DNA of 56,820 nt from an uncultured Oceanospirillaceae bacterium (GTDB lineage: Bacteria > Pseudomonadota > Gammaproteobacteria > Pseudomonadales > Balneatricaceae), in the NCBI GenBank assembly GCA_913057435.1, contig CAJXNY010000034.1, positions 1 to 56,820 of the forward strand, in the 5' to 3' direction. A program made the translations under genes and the position numbers. Shown in pieces: positions 26,862 to 35,361 of this stretch (position 1 is its first letter; each line of letters opens with the position of its first letter). The notes beneath the pieces were generated by a model, which was not told the origin of the DNA, did no database searches, and saw only the letters and a program-made list of their open reading frames with translations.

Positions 26862-27011
26862 TTATAGGTCCTTCTCTATTTTTATGATTAACTATTGATG
26901 ATATGTCTGGTTTATGTTTTTAGTCAACTGGTCATTAATTAGAGCCCCTGTGTCAGGGTGTTTTCCTCTTTAGTTATTCACCTGTAAATAGTAACCAGAG
27001 TAAGTTTACCC

Positions 27012-27328
27012 ACTGCCCTGATATTCGTTCGGGATGGCAACAGATTTATTTCAGATCGGGGTTTTCTGCTGTTAACCCTGGAGCCTGACACCCGGCACGG
27101 CTGGCGTGCCTGTTCCTGATTTGTTGTTTTGGGTGGTGTGCTGACCTGATCTCCATGGGCACTAGCCAGCTGGGTATCTCCCGCCGTCGGGCCAATGAGA
27201 TCGTCAACGGCCAGCGCGCCATCAGCGCCGACACCGCCATGCTGCTGTCGGACTACTTCCACACCACTCCGATGTTCTGGCTGGAGAAACAGCAGCTCTG
27301 GGAGCGGTATGGGGCCAGTCGGCGTTGA
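27012..27328 (+). repeat. degenerate copy of the 25595-26119 segment
   Basis: The segment repeats, with many substitutions, the hyaC/cybH terminator hairpin, the CGGGGTTTTCTG stretch, TGTTGTTTTGGGTGGTGTGCTGA and the 3' half of the HigA-type gene. About 160 bases that contain the original start are deleted. Both copies are in the same orientation and flank the AT-rich gene at 26307-26861. Confidence 0.8.
27155..27328 (+). pseudogene. truncated HigA-type antitoxin copy
   Basis: The 57-codon frame starting ATGGGC at 27155 reads SQLGISRRRANEIVNGQRA and on to the C-terminus ERYGASRR, nearly identical to the last half of the 25832-26119 product. The N-terminal 38 residues and the ribosome site are missing, with an internal 18-21 base loss beside the CCAG repeats. 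Without a ribosome site it is probably not translated, though the helix-turn-helix is nearly complete. Confidence 0.75.
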
Positions 27329-27450
27329 TCCGGCCATTGTCAGCTGTCGCTTTTATCTAAAGTCAGAGGAGCCCGGGGTCGGTTTTCAGTTAATCTGTCT
27401 GTGTGTTCTTGCGTTCTGAATGATTCGGAGCGAACTCTGATGAGGTGTTT

Positions 27451-28107
27451 ATGTCTATTCTAAATACGAATCAAGGAATGATCGTACAGCCTGATTCCTC
27501 AGCCCGTTTAAAGTTAACCCCGTCTCAAACTGTAGTCGATTCAAATAAAACAGTACGTCCAGATAGTCTGGAATCGATTCTGAATATAGCTCTGCCTCCG
27601 GGTGAGCACTATAATTCATTAATGAAAGGAAAATTTTGGGAAATCAAAGGCGAGCTGATGCAGGCCGTCTTTCTGCTGCAATATGAAGCCTCCTATCAAG
27701 CCGCGAATGAATTGAAACTGTCTGACAATGAGGTGTTCCTGCTGAATAATAACTGGGATAACTACCAGAACGGGAGACAAATGATGGACTACTATGGAAA
27801 CCCGCATTCTCGTTCCGATGACATCATTGCCTGGCTGGATTCCCGCCCCGAGCAGATGGCTGAGATTGCAAGTTTAATGGATAAGCTGGCGGGTATGGAG
27901 GACGTTAATAACTGGCTGGAAGAAAGTGGCAATAGCTGGGAGGCCCAACGCGGTAGAAGCCCCGCTGGAGACATTTCTAATCACCCGATATTTCAGGAAA
28001 TGAGTAAACAGCTCGAGCAATATGCACAGACACGAGAGAACGCACAGCAACGTAGCTCAGCAGCACAGCAGGCGTTAGGGCGCTATTACGGTCCTCAGAT
28101 TGCTTGA
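27451..28107 (+). CDS. hypothetical protein, no family recognised
   Basis: A 218-aa soluble, Gln/Asn/Glu-rich, mostly helical protein: polar N-terminus (about 40 residues, no signal), a helical core with WEIKGELMQAVFLLQYEASYQAANEL and DIIAWLDSRPEQMAEIASLM, and a C-terminal coiled-coil-like QLEQYAQTRENAQQRSSAAQQAL. The ATG at 27451 follows GAGG; a GTG at 27445 is less likely. Together with 26307-26861 it forms a small group of orphan proteins in the break of the hydrogenase locus. The N-termini of both are similar in style (MSxI, Ser/Thr/Pro-rich), but I see no real alignment. Confidence 0.65.
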   Translation: MSILNTNQGMIVQPDSSARLKLTPSQTVVDSNKTVRPDSLESILNIALPPGEHYNSLMKGKFWEIKGELMQAVFLLQYEASYQAANELKLSDNEVFLLNNNWDNYQNGRQMMDYYGNPHSRSDDIIAWLDSRPEQMAEIASLMDKLAGMEDVNNWLEESGNSWEAQRGRSPAGDISNHPIFQEMSKQLEQYAQTRENAQQRSSAAQQALGRYYGPQIA

Positions 28108-28260
28108 ATATGCGTTTTCACAACAAGTCATGTTGCTGAGTGTCTTAAAGCTCGAATCGCAGCTCTTTTCGCTTGATCATCAGGGTTTCGGAACAGGCCT
28201 CTGCAATACCGATCGCCAGTTCACTGCTTTGGCAGGATGGCTGGAAAGTAATGCCCGGGA

Positions 28261-29190
28261 TTACTCCTCCACCTGCCCCTCAAGCCACTTCATCAATGCC
28301 CGCACCGACGGCTGCCCCAGCCGGTCCGGGTGGCACACCGCGTAGTAACTCTGCTTCGCCGGGACGCTGATATCGAACGGTGCTACCAAGCGGCCACTCT
28401 CCAGATCTTCCGCCAGCAGGCGGTATTTACCCAGTGCCAGCCCCTGGCCATTTTCTGCTGAGGCGATGCTCAGGGCGGTGCGGTTGAAGCAGTAGCTGAA
28501 GCTTAAATCCGGTTCTGGCAGGCCGGCCTGCTGGCACCAGTAGCGCCATTCTCCGTATACATCCTCTTTGCCGCTGGAGCTGGAGTCGTGCAGCAGCAGG
28601 CATTCGGCCAGTTTCTCTGGATTGCCGTAAAGGTCGTGATCGTCGGCGAATTTCGGTGTGCAGACAGGGATATGTTGCTCATCCATCAGTTTCACCACAT
28701 GCAGTTCCGGGTAGTGGCCGTCGCCGTAGTAGATCGCTACATCGACCGGTTCATGGCGAAAGTCGATCTGCCGGTCGCGGGTTTCGATATTCAGCAGCAG
28801 GCCGGGGTGGCGCTGCTGAAAATCGCCAAGGCGCGGGGCCAGCCAGCGGACGGTGAAGGAGGGCGCGGAGGAAAGAGTCAGGCGGCCGGTCACATCCTGG
28901 CGGCGCAGGTCGCGAATGGAGGTTTCCAGCGCGCCGAAGCTGCTTTCCAGCACCTGCAGCAACTGCTGGCCCTCTTTGCTCAGCTTGAGCTGGCGGTTGA
29001 AACGCAGGAACAGTTTGAACTGCAGTTGCTCTTCCAGCTTGCGAATGCGGTGGCTGACCGCGCCCTGGGTCAGGTGCAGTTCGTCGGCGGCACGGGTAAA
29101 ACTCATGTGCCGTGCCGCGCACTCAAAGCAGTGCAGCCCTGCCAGCAGGGATGAATTCAGGACAACCGGTCTGTCATTAATCTGGTTCAT
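28261..29190 (-). CDS. LysR-family regulator (GcvA/DsdC-like)
   Basis: A 309-aa LysR-type protein. The winged HTH is at residues about 16-75: ECAARHMSFTRAADELHLTQGAVSHRIRKLEEQL, which is closest in wording to the GcvA/AmpR/DsdC branch. The rest is the periplasmic-binding-like effector domain, beginning with LTLSSAPSFTVRWLAPRL. It is divergently transcribed from dadA-ridA with 115 bases between, so it most likely regulates D-amino acid catabolism. The start is the ATG at 29190. Confidence 0.9.
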   Translation of the reverse strand: MNQINDRPVVLNSSLLAGLHCFECAARHMSFTRAADELHLTQGAVSHRIRKLEEQLQFKLFLRFNRQLKLSKEGQQLLQVLESSFGALETSIRDLRRQDVTGRLTLSSAPSFTVRWLAPRLGDFQQRHPGLLLNIETRDRQIDFRHEPVDVAIYYGDGHYPELHVVKLMDEQHIPVCTPKFADDHDLYGNPEKLAECLLLHDSSSSGKEDVYGEWRYWCQQAGLPEPDLSFSYCFNRTALSIASAENGQGLALGKYRLLAEDLESGRLVAPFDISVPAKQSYYAVCHPDRLGQPSVRALMKWLEGQVEE

Positions 29191-29305
29191 GCGAAAGCCG
29201 TGATAATTCGTTTGTGAGTGGTCTGCACTATGACGTTTAATGCGATTTTTACAGGCTAGCAGGCATTAATCCAGATGCCCGCGCAAAACAGACACAGGTT
29301 CAGGC

Positions 29306-30562
29306 ATGAAAATAATAATTCTGGGTGCCGGCGTTGTTGGCGTTACCAATGCGTACTACCTCGCCCAGCAGGGCCACGAAGTCACCGTTATCGACCGCCA
29401 GGCTCAGCCTGCGCTGGAAACCAGTTTTGCCAATGCCGGGCAGATCTCGCCGGGTTATTCCGCGCCGTGGGCCGCACCGGGCATCCCGCTGAAAGCGGCT
29501 AAATGGCTGCTGCAGCAACATGCACCGCTGAAGGTTCAGCCGCTGCTGGATGCCAAAATGTGGGGCTGGATGGTCAAGCTGCTGGGTAACTGTACTGCCA
29601 GCCGTTATGCCGTCAACAAAGAGCGGATGATGCGGCTGGCCGAATACAGCCGTGACTGTTTTGTTGATCTGCGCCGCGAGCTGGATATCGATTACGACGA
29701 CCGCACCCAGGGTACGCTGCAGATTTTCCGCACCGATAAGCAGGTCGCGGATGCCGCCAAAGATATCGAGGTGCTGGAGCGCTGTAATGTGCCGTACCAG
29801 CAGCTGGATACCGCTGGCTGTATCGCCGCCGAGCCTGCACTGGCACGGGTAAGCGATAAGATTGCCGGTGGCCTGCGCCTGCCGGGTGATGAAACGGGCG
29901 ACTGCTTTGTCTTCACCCAGAAGCTGGCTGAAATTACCAAAGCCATGGGCGTTGAGTACAAAATGAATACCCATGTGCTGGGCCTTGAGAGCGACGGTAG
30001 TCAGATTACCGGCATCAAGACCAGCGCCGGGATCAAAACGGCCGATGCCTATGTGGTCGCGCTGGGCAGTTACAGCACCCCGCTGCTGGACAAAGTTGGC
30101 GTGAAGATGCCGGTGTTCCCGGTTAAGGGCTACTCGCTCACGTTGCCGATCACCAACCCTGACGCTGCGCCGGTCTCTACGGTGATGGATGAAACCTACA
30201 AGGTTGCTATCACCCGTTTTGATGACCGTATCCGCGTCGCGGGCACTGCCGAGCTGGCGGCGTTCAGCGACGAGCTGCTGGACCAGCGCCGGGAGACCAT
30301 CTCGATGGTGGTCAACGATATCTTCCCGGATGGCGGTGATCTGTCCCAGGCAGAGTTCTGGACTGGTCTGCGGCCGATGACCCCGGATGGTACGCCGGTG
30401 GTTGGCGCAACCCGTTATCCGAACCTGTACACCAACAGCGGCCACGGCACTCTGGGCTGGACCATGTCCTGCGGCTCCAGCCAGTTGCTGGCAGATCTGA
30501 TCTCCCGTCGCAAGCCAGGTATTGACCCTGCCGGGCTGGATATGAGCCGTTACGTCGCCTGA
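29306..30562 (+). CDS. dadA: D-amino acid dehydrogenase small subunit
   Basis: FAD-dependent oxidative deamination of D-amino acids such as D-alanine, feeding electrons to the respiratory chain. The 418-aa protein begins with the FAD-binding Rossmann motif ([21 protein letters not shown]) and has the DAO-family C-terminal [14 protein letters not shown] and [24 protein letters not shown] segments. DadX racemase is absent; the downstream gene is a RidA protein, which fits since the reaction passes through a reactive imine. Control by the divergent LysR protein is inferred. Confidence 0.94.
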   Translation: MKIIILGAGVVGVTNAYYLAQQGHEVTVIDRQAQPALETSFANAGQISPGYSAPWAAPGIPLKAAKWLLQQHAPLKVQPLLDAKMWGWMVKLLGNCTASRYAVNKERMMRLAEYSRDCFVDLRRELDIDYDDRTQGTLQIFRTDKQVADAAKDIEVLERCNVPYQQLDTAGCIAAEPALARVSDKIAGGLRLPGDETGDCFVFTQKLAEITKAMGVEYKMNTHVLGLESDGSQITGIKTSAGIKTADAYVVALGSYSTPLLDKVGVKMPVFPVKGYSLTLPITNPDAAPVSTVMDETYKVAITRFDDRIRVAGTAELAAFSDELLDQRRETISMVVNDIFPDGGDLSQAEFWTGLRPMTPDGTPVVGATRYPNLYTNSGHGTLGWTMSCGSSQLLADLISRRKPGIDPAGLDMSRYVA

Positions 30563-30589
30563 ATCTGAATTTATTACGAGGAGTTTTAC

Positions 30590-30949
30590 ATGGAACCGTC
30601 TATGGACATCCAGCGCTTTGAGACCGGCCAGCGTATGAGCCGTGCCGTTATCCACAACAACACGGTTTACCTCTGTGGCCAGGTGGCGGCCGATGCCAGT
30701 GCGGATATGGCAGAACAGACCCGCACTACCCTGGCGAAGGTTGATGCATTACTGGCCTCCGTGGGCACGGATAAAAGCCGGATGCTGAGTGTGACCATCT
30801 ATGTCAGCACCATGGCGCTGTTTCAGGAGATGAATGCGGTCTGGGATGCCTGGGCACCTGAAGGTGCAGCACCGGCTCGTGCCTGTGTCGAAGCGAAAAT
30901 GGCCCGGCCAGAGCTGCTGGTTGAAGTGTCGGTGATCGCAGCGGTGTGA
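30590..30949 (+). CDS. RidA-family enamine/imine deaminase
   Basis: A 119-aa member of the RidA/YjgF/Rid family, which hydrolyses reactive enamine/imine intermediates to ketoacids. The conserved Arg lies in PARACVEA (about residue 101), and [12 protein letters not shown] is the typical last strand. It follows dadA by 27 bases with GAGGAG before the ATG, so it is co-transcribed. It likely clears the imine produced by DadA. A GC-rich hairpin follows. Confidence 0.9.
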   Translation: MEPSMDIQRFETGQRMSRAVIHNNTVYLCGQVAADASADMAEQTRTTLAKVDALLASVGTDKSRMLSVTIYVSTMALFQEMNAVWDAWAPEGAAPARACVEAKMARPELLVEVSVIAAV

Positions 30950-30953
30950 CCGT

Positions 30954-30980
30954 CTGAGCCCGCCTGCCGGGCGGGCTCAG
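30954..30980 (+). terminator. GC-rich hairpin after ridA
   Basis: CTGAGCCCGCC (30954-30964) pairs with GGCGGGCTCAG (30970-30980). There is no T-tract. It may be a termination or mRNA-stabilising hairpin. Confidence 0.5.
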
Positions 30981-31239
30981 TTGCCTGCCCGGCGCGTTCT
31001 TTCCCCCCGCTGCAGCGCTGCTGCACCTGTCCGTTCTCTTCTGATACCTCCTCCCTCTTTTTTAGAACCGACTATATTCTTTCTGCAGACCGCTGTTGTT
31101 AGCGGTGGCGGCCGAGATCGTCCGGTGCATGATTCTGGCCATATTTAAACGATTGCTAACGGGCTACAATGGGCCGTGTTTCAAACAGCGTCGTTGATAG
31201 TTGTACAGCGGCCCGGTGATCAGATGACAGGAGAGCATA

Positions 31240-31824
31240 GTGGATACCGATCAGCAGAAATGGGATGAGCGCTACCGTACAAAAGCGCTGGTGCTGCCCA
31301 CCCCGATGCCTTTTGTCAGTAACTCGCTGTCATTGGCACAGCCTGGTTGCGTGCTGGATCTGGCCTGTGGTGATGCGGCCAGTGCGCTGTATTTTGCCCG
31401 TCGCGGTTTTGATGTGGTAGCGGCGGATATCTCTGGCGAAGCACTGGAACGGGTACATTACTTTGCCCGGATGCTGGGGGTGAGTATTCGTACAGTACAG
31501 CTGGATCTGGACTCCGATGACTGGCTGGATATCCTCAATGAGGTGCACCCGGGCCTGATCAACAACATTGTGGTGACGCGCTATAAGCCCAGCCAGGCGT
31601 TATGGCACCAGCTGGCGCAGCGGCTGGCCCCGGAAGGGATGCTGATGCTGACCACCTATAATATGCAGCAGCACCAGTTGCATGGTTTTAATGCTGACTA
31701 CTGTCTGCAACCGGCGGAGTATACCGGGGTCGACCCGTTGCTGAGCCTGCGTTACAGCGCTTCGGTTAAAGACGGTGATGACCGCCTGGATGAGTATATT
31801 TTCTGCCGCCCTGATGGGGCCTGA
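31240..31824 (+). CDS. class I SAM-dependent methyltransferase
   Basis: A 194-aa TehB/thiopurine-methyltransferase-like protein. SAM-binding motif I is VLDLACGDAASALYFARRG (residues about 38-56) and the acidic end of beta-2 is VVAADIS. The C-terminal part matches small-molecule methyltransferases. The start is a GTG at 31240, with AGGAG eight bases before it. Substrate unknown. It has no clear operon partner and lies between dadA-ridA and hupD. Confidence 0.8.
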   Translation: MDTDQQKWDERYRTKALVLPTPMPFVSNSLSLAQPGCVLDLACGDAASALYFARRGFDVVAADISGEALERVHYFARMLGVSIRTVQLDLDSDDWLDILNEVHPGLINNIVVTRYKPSQALWHQLAQRLAPEGMLMLTTYNMQQHQLHGFNADYCLQPAEYTGVDPLLSLRYSASVKDGDDRLDEYIFCRPDGA

Positions 31825-32174
31825 GCCGGGCCACTCACACTGTGCTGATTCCGACTCACTGCTACTGCCATTATTCGGATGCCCGCTATCTCGCCGGGCA
31901 TCGTTCCCTGTGCTGCTATTAGCGCTGCTATAAAGCGCCCCGTTATAGCTCTGTGTTTGCTGCGTGTTGCTCGCGCCTGATGTTGCCCCTTACGGTTTTA
32001 CCCGGCTGACTTTAAAGGCCGGTTTCACTGTCACTTCCCTCCTGCAATGCCATGGAATTCATCCTGTCTGTCTGTCTTTATACTGATTAGTAACTTTCCA
32101 GTGTGTTTTTAAAGGCTGGCTGTAACCCTGGCTGTAACACCCGTGGCAGGGCCTTCTCTTCTGGCTCGCTCACC
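31825..32174. other. gene-free stretch upstream of the hupD promoter
   Basis: No acceptable ORF. A hairpin GATGCCCG/CGGGCATC at about 31877-31902 may end the methyltransferase transcript. The 11-base sequence CTGGCTGTAAC is repeated at 32116-32126 and 32128-32138, one helical turn apart, upstream of the sigma-54-type site, as an activator-binding site would be. Confidence 0.5.
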
Positions 32175-32190
32175 TGGCACGCTCCTTGTA
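32175..32190 (+). promoter_or_regulatory. sigma-54-type promoter of the hupD operon
   Basis: TGGCACGCTCCTTGTA has a perfect -24 TGGCAC and the TTG of the -12 element with exact spacing. Its one deviation is T for C in the -12 dinucleotide (GT at 32189-32190). Transcription should start near 32202, before the hupD ribosome site at about 32227. Confidence 0.55.
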
Positions 32191-32238
32191 ATAAACCTTC
32201 ATCTGGATCGAACATTCAATGAGATGAGGGTGGCAGCC

Positions 32239-32883
32239 ATGGCAGCAAAAAAAGTACTGATACTCGGGATTGGCAACATTCTCTGGGCCGATGAAGGGTT
32301 TGGCGTGCGCGCTGTGGAAGCCCTCAACCGCGATTATCAGTTTGCTGACAATATCACCCTGATGGACGGCGGCACCCAGGGCATCTATCTGGTGCCACAT
32401 GTGCAGAAAGCCGATGTGCTGCTGGTGTTTGACGCCATCGACTATGGCCTGACACCGGGCACCATGAAGCTGATCTACAACGATGATGTGCCCAAATTTA
32501 TGGGGGCCAAGCAGATGAGCCTGCACCAGACCGGCTTTCAGGAGGTACTGGCACTGGCCGATTTCACCGGTGACTACCCGCAGGATCTGTTTCTGATCGG
32601 CGTGCAGCCGGTCGAGCTGGAAGATTTTGGTGGCAGTCTGCGCGCGCCGGTGCGGGCCCAGCTGGCCTCGGCGGTGACAACGGCGCTGGGATACCTGGCG
32701 CAGTTTGGTGTGGTGCCGCAGCGCCGTGCGGTGCCGCTGGCCAAAACCACCCTGGCCCCGGATGAACTGGGGCTGGCTGAATACGAAGCGGGTCGGCCTG
32801 CTGAACAGGACGCCTGCCGGATTGGTGATGTGCGGGTGCTGAATCAGAACCTGGCCCCGAACCTGCCGGACGAGCAAAGCTGA
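32239..32883 (+). CDS. hupD: hydrogenase maturation endopeptidase HupD
   Basis: Protease that removes the C-terminal peptide of HupL after nickel insertion. In the 214-aa protein, LGIGNILWADEGFGV contains Glu19, DAIDYG contains Asp65, and LHQTGFQE contains His96. These correspond to the Glu16, Asp62 and His93 nickel-sensing ligands of HybD. The ATG at 32239 is preferred because AGGG lies eight bases upstream and the beta strand starts at once; ATG 32224 has no ribosome site. It is the first gene of the accessory operon that runs to hypE. Its own C-terminal tail of about 50 residues is longer than in HybD. Confidence 0.94.
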   Translation: MAAKKVLILGIGNILWADEGFGVRAVEALNRDYQFADNITLMDGGTQGIYLVPHVQKADVLLVFDAIDYGLTPGTMKLIYNDDVPKFMGAKQMSLHQTGFQEVLALADFTGDYPQDLFLIGVQPVELEDFGGSLRAPVRAQLASAVTTALGYLAQFGVVPQRRAVPLAKTTLAPDELGLAEYEAGRPAEQDACRIGDVRVLNQNLAPNLPDEQS

Positions 32884-33200
32884 TGTGTATCGGCATTCCC
32901 ATGCAGGTCGTCGAGCCTCAGGGCAATTATGCGCTGTGTGAACACCAGGGCCTGATAGAACGGGTGGATATGGTGCTGGTGGGTGAACAGCCCGTCGGCA
33001 ACTGGCTGTTGGTATTCCTGGGTGCAGCCCGCGAGGTGATCAGCGAACAGCGTGCCCATCAGGTGCAACAGGCACTGGCGGCGCTGCGGGGGATTCAGGA
33101 TGGCACCGTGACGGATGGCCAGACGCTGGATGCGCTGTTTGCCGACCTGCTGGAGCAGGAGCCACAACTGCCCGCACACCTGCAACCACCGCAATCCTGA
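32883..33200 (+). CDS. hupF: HupF/HypC-family hydrogenase chaperone
   Basis: HypC-type chaperone of 105 aa, beginning MCIGIP. The N-terminal Cys2 is the residue that binds the Fe(CN)2CO intermediate or the large subunit precursor. It is longer at the C-terminus than HypC (39230-39508), as usual for HupF/HoxL, which guards the large subunit in the presence of oxygen. Its ATG shares a base with the hupD stop. Confidence 0.92.
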   Translation: MCIGIPMQVVEPQGNYALCEHQGLIERVDMVLVGEQPVGNWLLVFLGAAREVISEQRAHQVQQALAALRGIQDGTVTDGQTLDALFADLLEQEPQLPAHLQPPQS

Positions 33201-33232
33201 GCCGGTCAAAACGACAATAAAGAGAGAGTGCT

Positions 33233-33664
33233 ATGTCTTCGCCACTGATCGATCATTTGCTGGAAAACCAGGGCTATCCACTGCTGGATCAGCACAGTTT
33301 TGATGACTGGGTAGCTGCTAAACCGTTCAGCCTGCTGTTTTTTACTGAGGAACCCAAACGCTTTCCGGAGTCCAATGATGTAGCGGTGATCCTGCCGGAG
33401 CTGGTTAAGGTGTTTCCACAACTGAGCCCGGCGGTGATCAGCCGCGACAGTGAAAAAGCTTTGCAGGGCCGTTACAACTTCAGTCAGTGGCCGACCCTGG
33501 TGATCCTGGCGAATGGCCAGTATCTGGGCCAGATCAGCCGGGTGCAGGATTGGGATGCCTATCTGCAGCAGCTGGATCGCATCGTTAAATTAATACCAAC
33601 CCGCGACCCCGGCCAGGCCTCGTCTGTGCCATCGCCGATCAACGCTTGCCAGCAGGGAGGTTAA
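33233..33664 (+). CDS. hupG: HupG/HoxO/HyaE hydrogenase accessory protein
   Basis: A 143-aa thioredoxin-fold protein without an active-site CxxC. The family (HyaE, HoxO, HupG) binds the small subunit and is thought to hold its Tat signal until cofactors are in. The core fits: PFSLLFFTEEPKRFPESNDVAVILPELV, VISRDSEKALQGRYNFSQWPTLVI. It is 32 bases downstream of hupF with GAGAG before the ATG. Confidence 0.9.
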   Translation: MSSPLIDHLLENQGYPLLDQHSFDDWVAAKPFSLLFFTEEPKRFPESNDVAVILPELVKVFPQLSPAVISRDSEKALQGRYNFSQWPTLVILANGQYLGQISRVQDWDAYLQQLDRIVKLIPTRDPGQASSVPSPINACQQGG

Positions 33665-33668
33665 CCTC

Positions 33669-34532
33669 ATGTTTGATAAAGCTATTCCACTGATGAACGT
33701 ACCGATGGGGCCGGGTAGCCAGCAGGAAGCAGAAGATGAGCAGGTGCTGGACTACATGCGCATGCCCTCGGAGATGAACAGCTACGATATACCGCTGCTG
33801 CCCGAGGCCGAAGAGGCGCAGCAATGCCCCGGTGCCGTGGCTCTGCTGGAACGTCTTCAGCAGGCGCTGAACAGTTACCAGGTGGGCGAGCCCAGCCAGA
33901 CGCTGGCCATGGGGGAGCTGACGGAAGCGGACCAGGACCTGCTCAACCAGATTCTGGGTGAAGGGGAAGTCAGCCTGGTCTGTGAAGGTGAACCACGCAT
34001 TCTGGCCCAGGAAACCGTGCTGGCCGGGGTCTGGCGATTACGGGTGCTGGACCGCGACGGCAACAGCCTGGATGAGCGCATCGAGGTGGCCGATATTCCG
34101 ACCCTGGTGCGTAACCAGACCTTCCAGCAGGCCCAGCCACTGGTCGTCGCGCAAGATGAACTCAGCCCCGAGCTGCTCAACGTGCCTTCAGTGCTGGCCG
34201 AGCTGGCGGAGCAGTGTCAGCGCTGGCAAAGTGACAGTGACCCCCATGTGGTTAACCTGTCGCTGCTGCCATTCTCTCCGGCGGATCAGGCTTTTCTGGC
34301 GCACAAACTGGGCGCAGGCCCGGTCACCATTCTGTCCCGTGGCTATGGCAACTGCCGTATTACCAGCACTACCATCGCGCCGTTGTGGCGGGTGCAGTAC
34401 TTCAATTCCACGGACCAGCTGATCCTCGATACCCTGGAAGTGGTGAACGTACCGGCGGTGGCCTGCGCCGCTCAGGAAGATCTGAACGACAGCGCCGAGC
34501 GGCTGACCGAAATTCGTGAGGTGCTGGTATGA
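33669..34532 (+). CDS. hupH: HupH/HoxQ/HyaF hydrogenase expression/formation protein
   Basis: A 287-aa member of the HyaF/HupH family, with the duplicated segment typical of the family: NQILGEGEVSLVCEG ... ETVLAGVWRLRVLD in the first half and AHKLGAGPVTILSRGYGNCRITST in the second. It works with HupG on the small subunit's oxygen-sensitive cluster. GGAGG precedes the ATG. The stop overlaps hupI by four bases. Confidence 0.92.
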   Translation: MFDKAIPLMNVPMGPGSQQEAEDEQVLDYMRMPSEMNSYDIPLLPEAEEAQQCPGAVALLERLQQALNSYQVGEPSQTLAMGELTEADQDLLNQILGEGEVSLVCEGEPRILAQETVLAGVWRLRVLDRDGNSLDERIEVADIPTLVRNQTFQQAQPLVVAQDELSPELLNVPSVLAELAEQCQRWQSDSDPHVVNLSLLPFSPADQAFLAHKLGAGPVTILSRGYGNCRITSTTIAPLWRVQYFNSTDQLILDTLEVVNVPAVACAAQEDLNDSAERLTEIREVLV

Positions 34533-34753
34533 GCCTGACTAACGCCTTTGAAGGCAGCTACTTGGGCAACAATAACGCCCTGAGTGCGGACAGCCAGCTG
34601 GAGTGCAAAATCTGCTGGTATGTTTACAAACCCGTAGACGGTGATCCGGTCTGGCAGGTCGCCCCCGGTACCCCGTTTGCTGAACTGCCTGACCACTGGC
34701 GCTGCCCGGAATGTGACGGTGAGAAAGTCCAGTTTATGTTACTGGCACCCTGA
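34529..34753 (+). CDS. hupI: HupI/HoxR hydrogenase-linked rubredoxin
   Basis: A 74-aa rubredoxin with two CxxC knuckles, CKIC at about 25-28 and CPEC at about 58-61, that bind one iron. Its acidic N-terminal extension of about 20 residues is typical of the hydrogenase-linked type. HoxR is known to help aerobic assembly of oxygen-tolerant hydrogenase, matching the six-Cys small subunit here. It overlaps both neighbours. Confidence 0.94.
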   Translation: MSLTNAFEGSYLGNNNALSADSQLECKICWYVYKPVDGDPVWQVAPGTPFAELPDHWRCPECDGEKVQFMLLAP

Positions 34754-35361
34754 TGACAGCGGCGCAGGGGCTGACGCCAGAGGTGCAAGTGGCGCTGCTA
34801 CGCCAGCAGGTCTGCGCCCGTTATCAGCAGATTGAGCAGCAACGCATGGCCGGATTACCGCTGCTCAACCCTGCGCTGGCGGTCGCCTGCTGTGGTTTTG
34901 AACTACAGCTCACACTGCAGCAGCGGCCACTGGGCATCCTGATCACCCCCTGGTGTATGAACCTGATGCTGCTGCCAGCAGCGGGGGAATGTTGGGATCA
35001 CTGGCCGGTCGGTGCCAAACAGATGATTGACCTGCCCTCGGGCTATTATGAAATTATCCACGGTGACGATGTAATACTGGGGCGTTATGCCGCCTGCTCG
35101 CTATTTTCACCGATGTTTGAATTTGCCGATCAGGCTGCCGTGCTGACCACTGCCGAGTCGATTCTGACGGCACTGTTTGAAGCTGACCACCAGGCGCCCA
35201 GTGAGCGGGTATCGGCCATGATCGAGGATGATTATGACGAATCAACATACGATTTTGAATCATCAGAGTTTGACGAATCTGTTGCAGGTATTCAGTCAGA
35301 ACCCGCCGCACCAGCAGGCCTGAGCCGTCGTGATTTCCTCACCGGAGGGCGGCGGCGATGA
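34753..35361 (+). CDS. hupJ: HupJ/HoxT (HybE-type) hydrogenase chaperone
   Basis: HybE/HupJ-type chaperone, 202 aa. The core contains LGILITPWCMNLMLLPA and LPSGYYEIIHG, with the HybE fold. After an acidic linker (about residues 155-185) it ends with LSRRDFLTGGRRR, a twin-arginine-like SRRxFL motif at the C-terminus. That end cannot be an export signal, but could imitate the Tat motif of the small subunit. I recall similar tails in HupJ relatives but could not check. It overlaps hupK by four bases. Confidence 0.88.
   Translation: MTAAQGLTPEVQVALLRQQVCARYQQIEQQRMAGLPLLNPALAVACCGFELQLTLQQRPLGILITPWCMNLMLLPAAGECWDHWPVGAKQMIDLPSGYYEIIHGDDVILGRYAACSLFSPMFEFADQAAVLTTAESILTALFEADHQAPSERVSAMIEDDYDESTYDFESSEFDESVAGIQSEPAAPAGLSRRDFLTGGRRR

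Noticed and set aside
29300-30655. 451-codon open frame antisense to dadA
   Set aside because: Same reason; dadA is complete on the other strand with FAD motifs.
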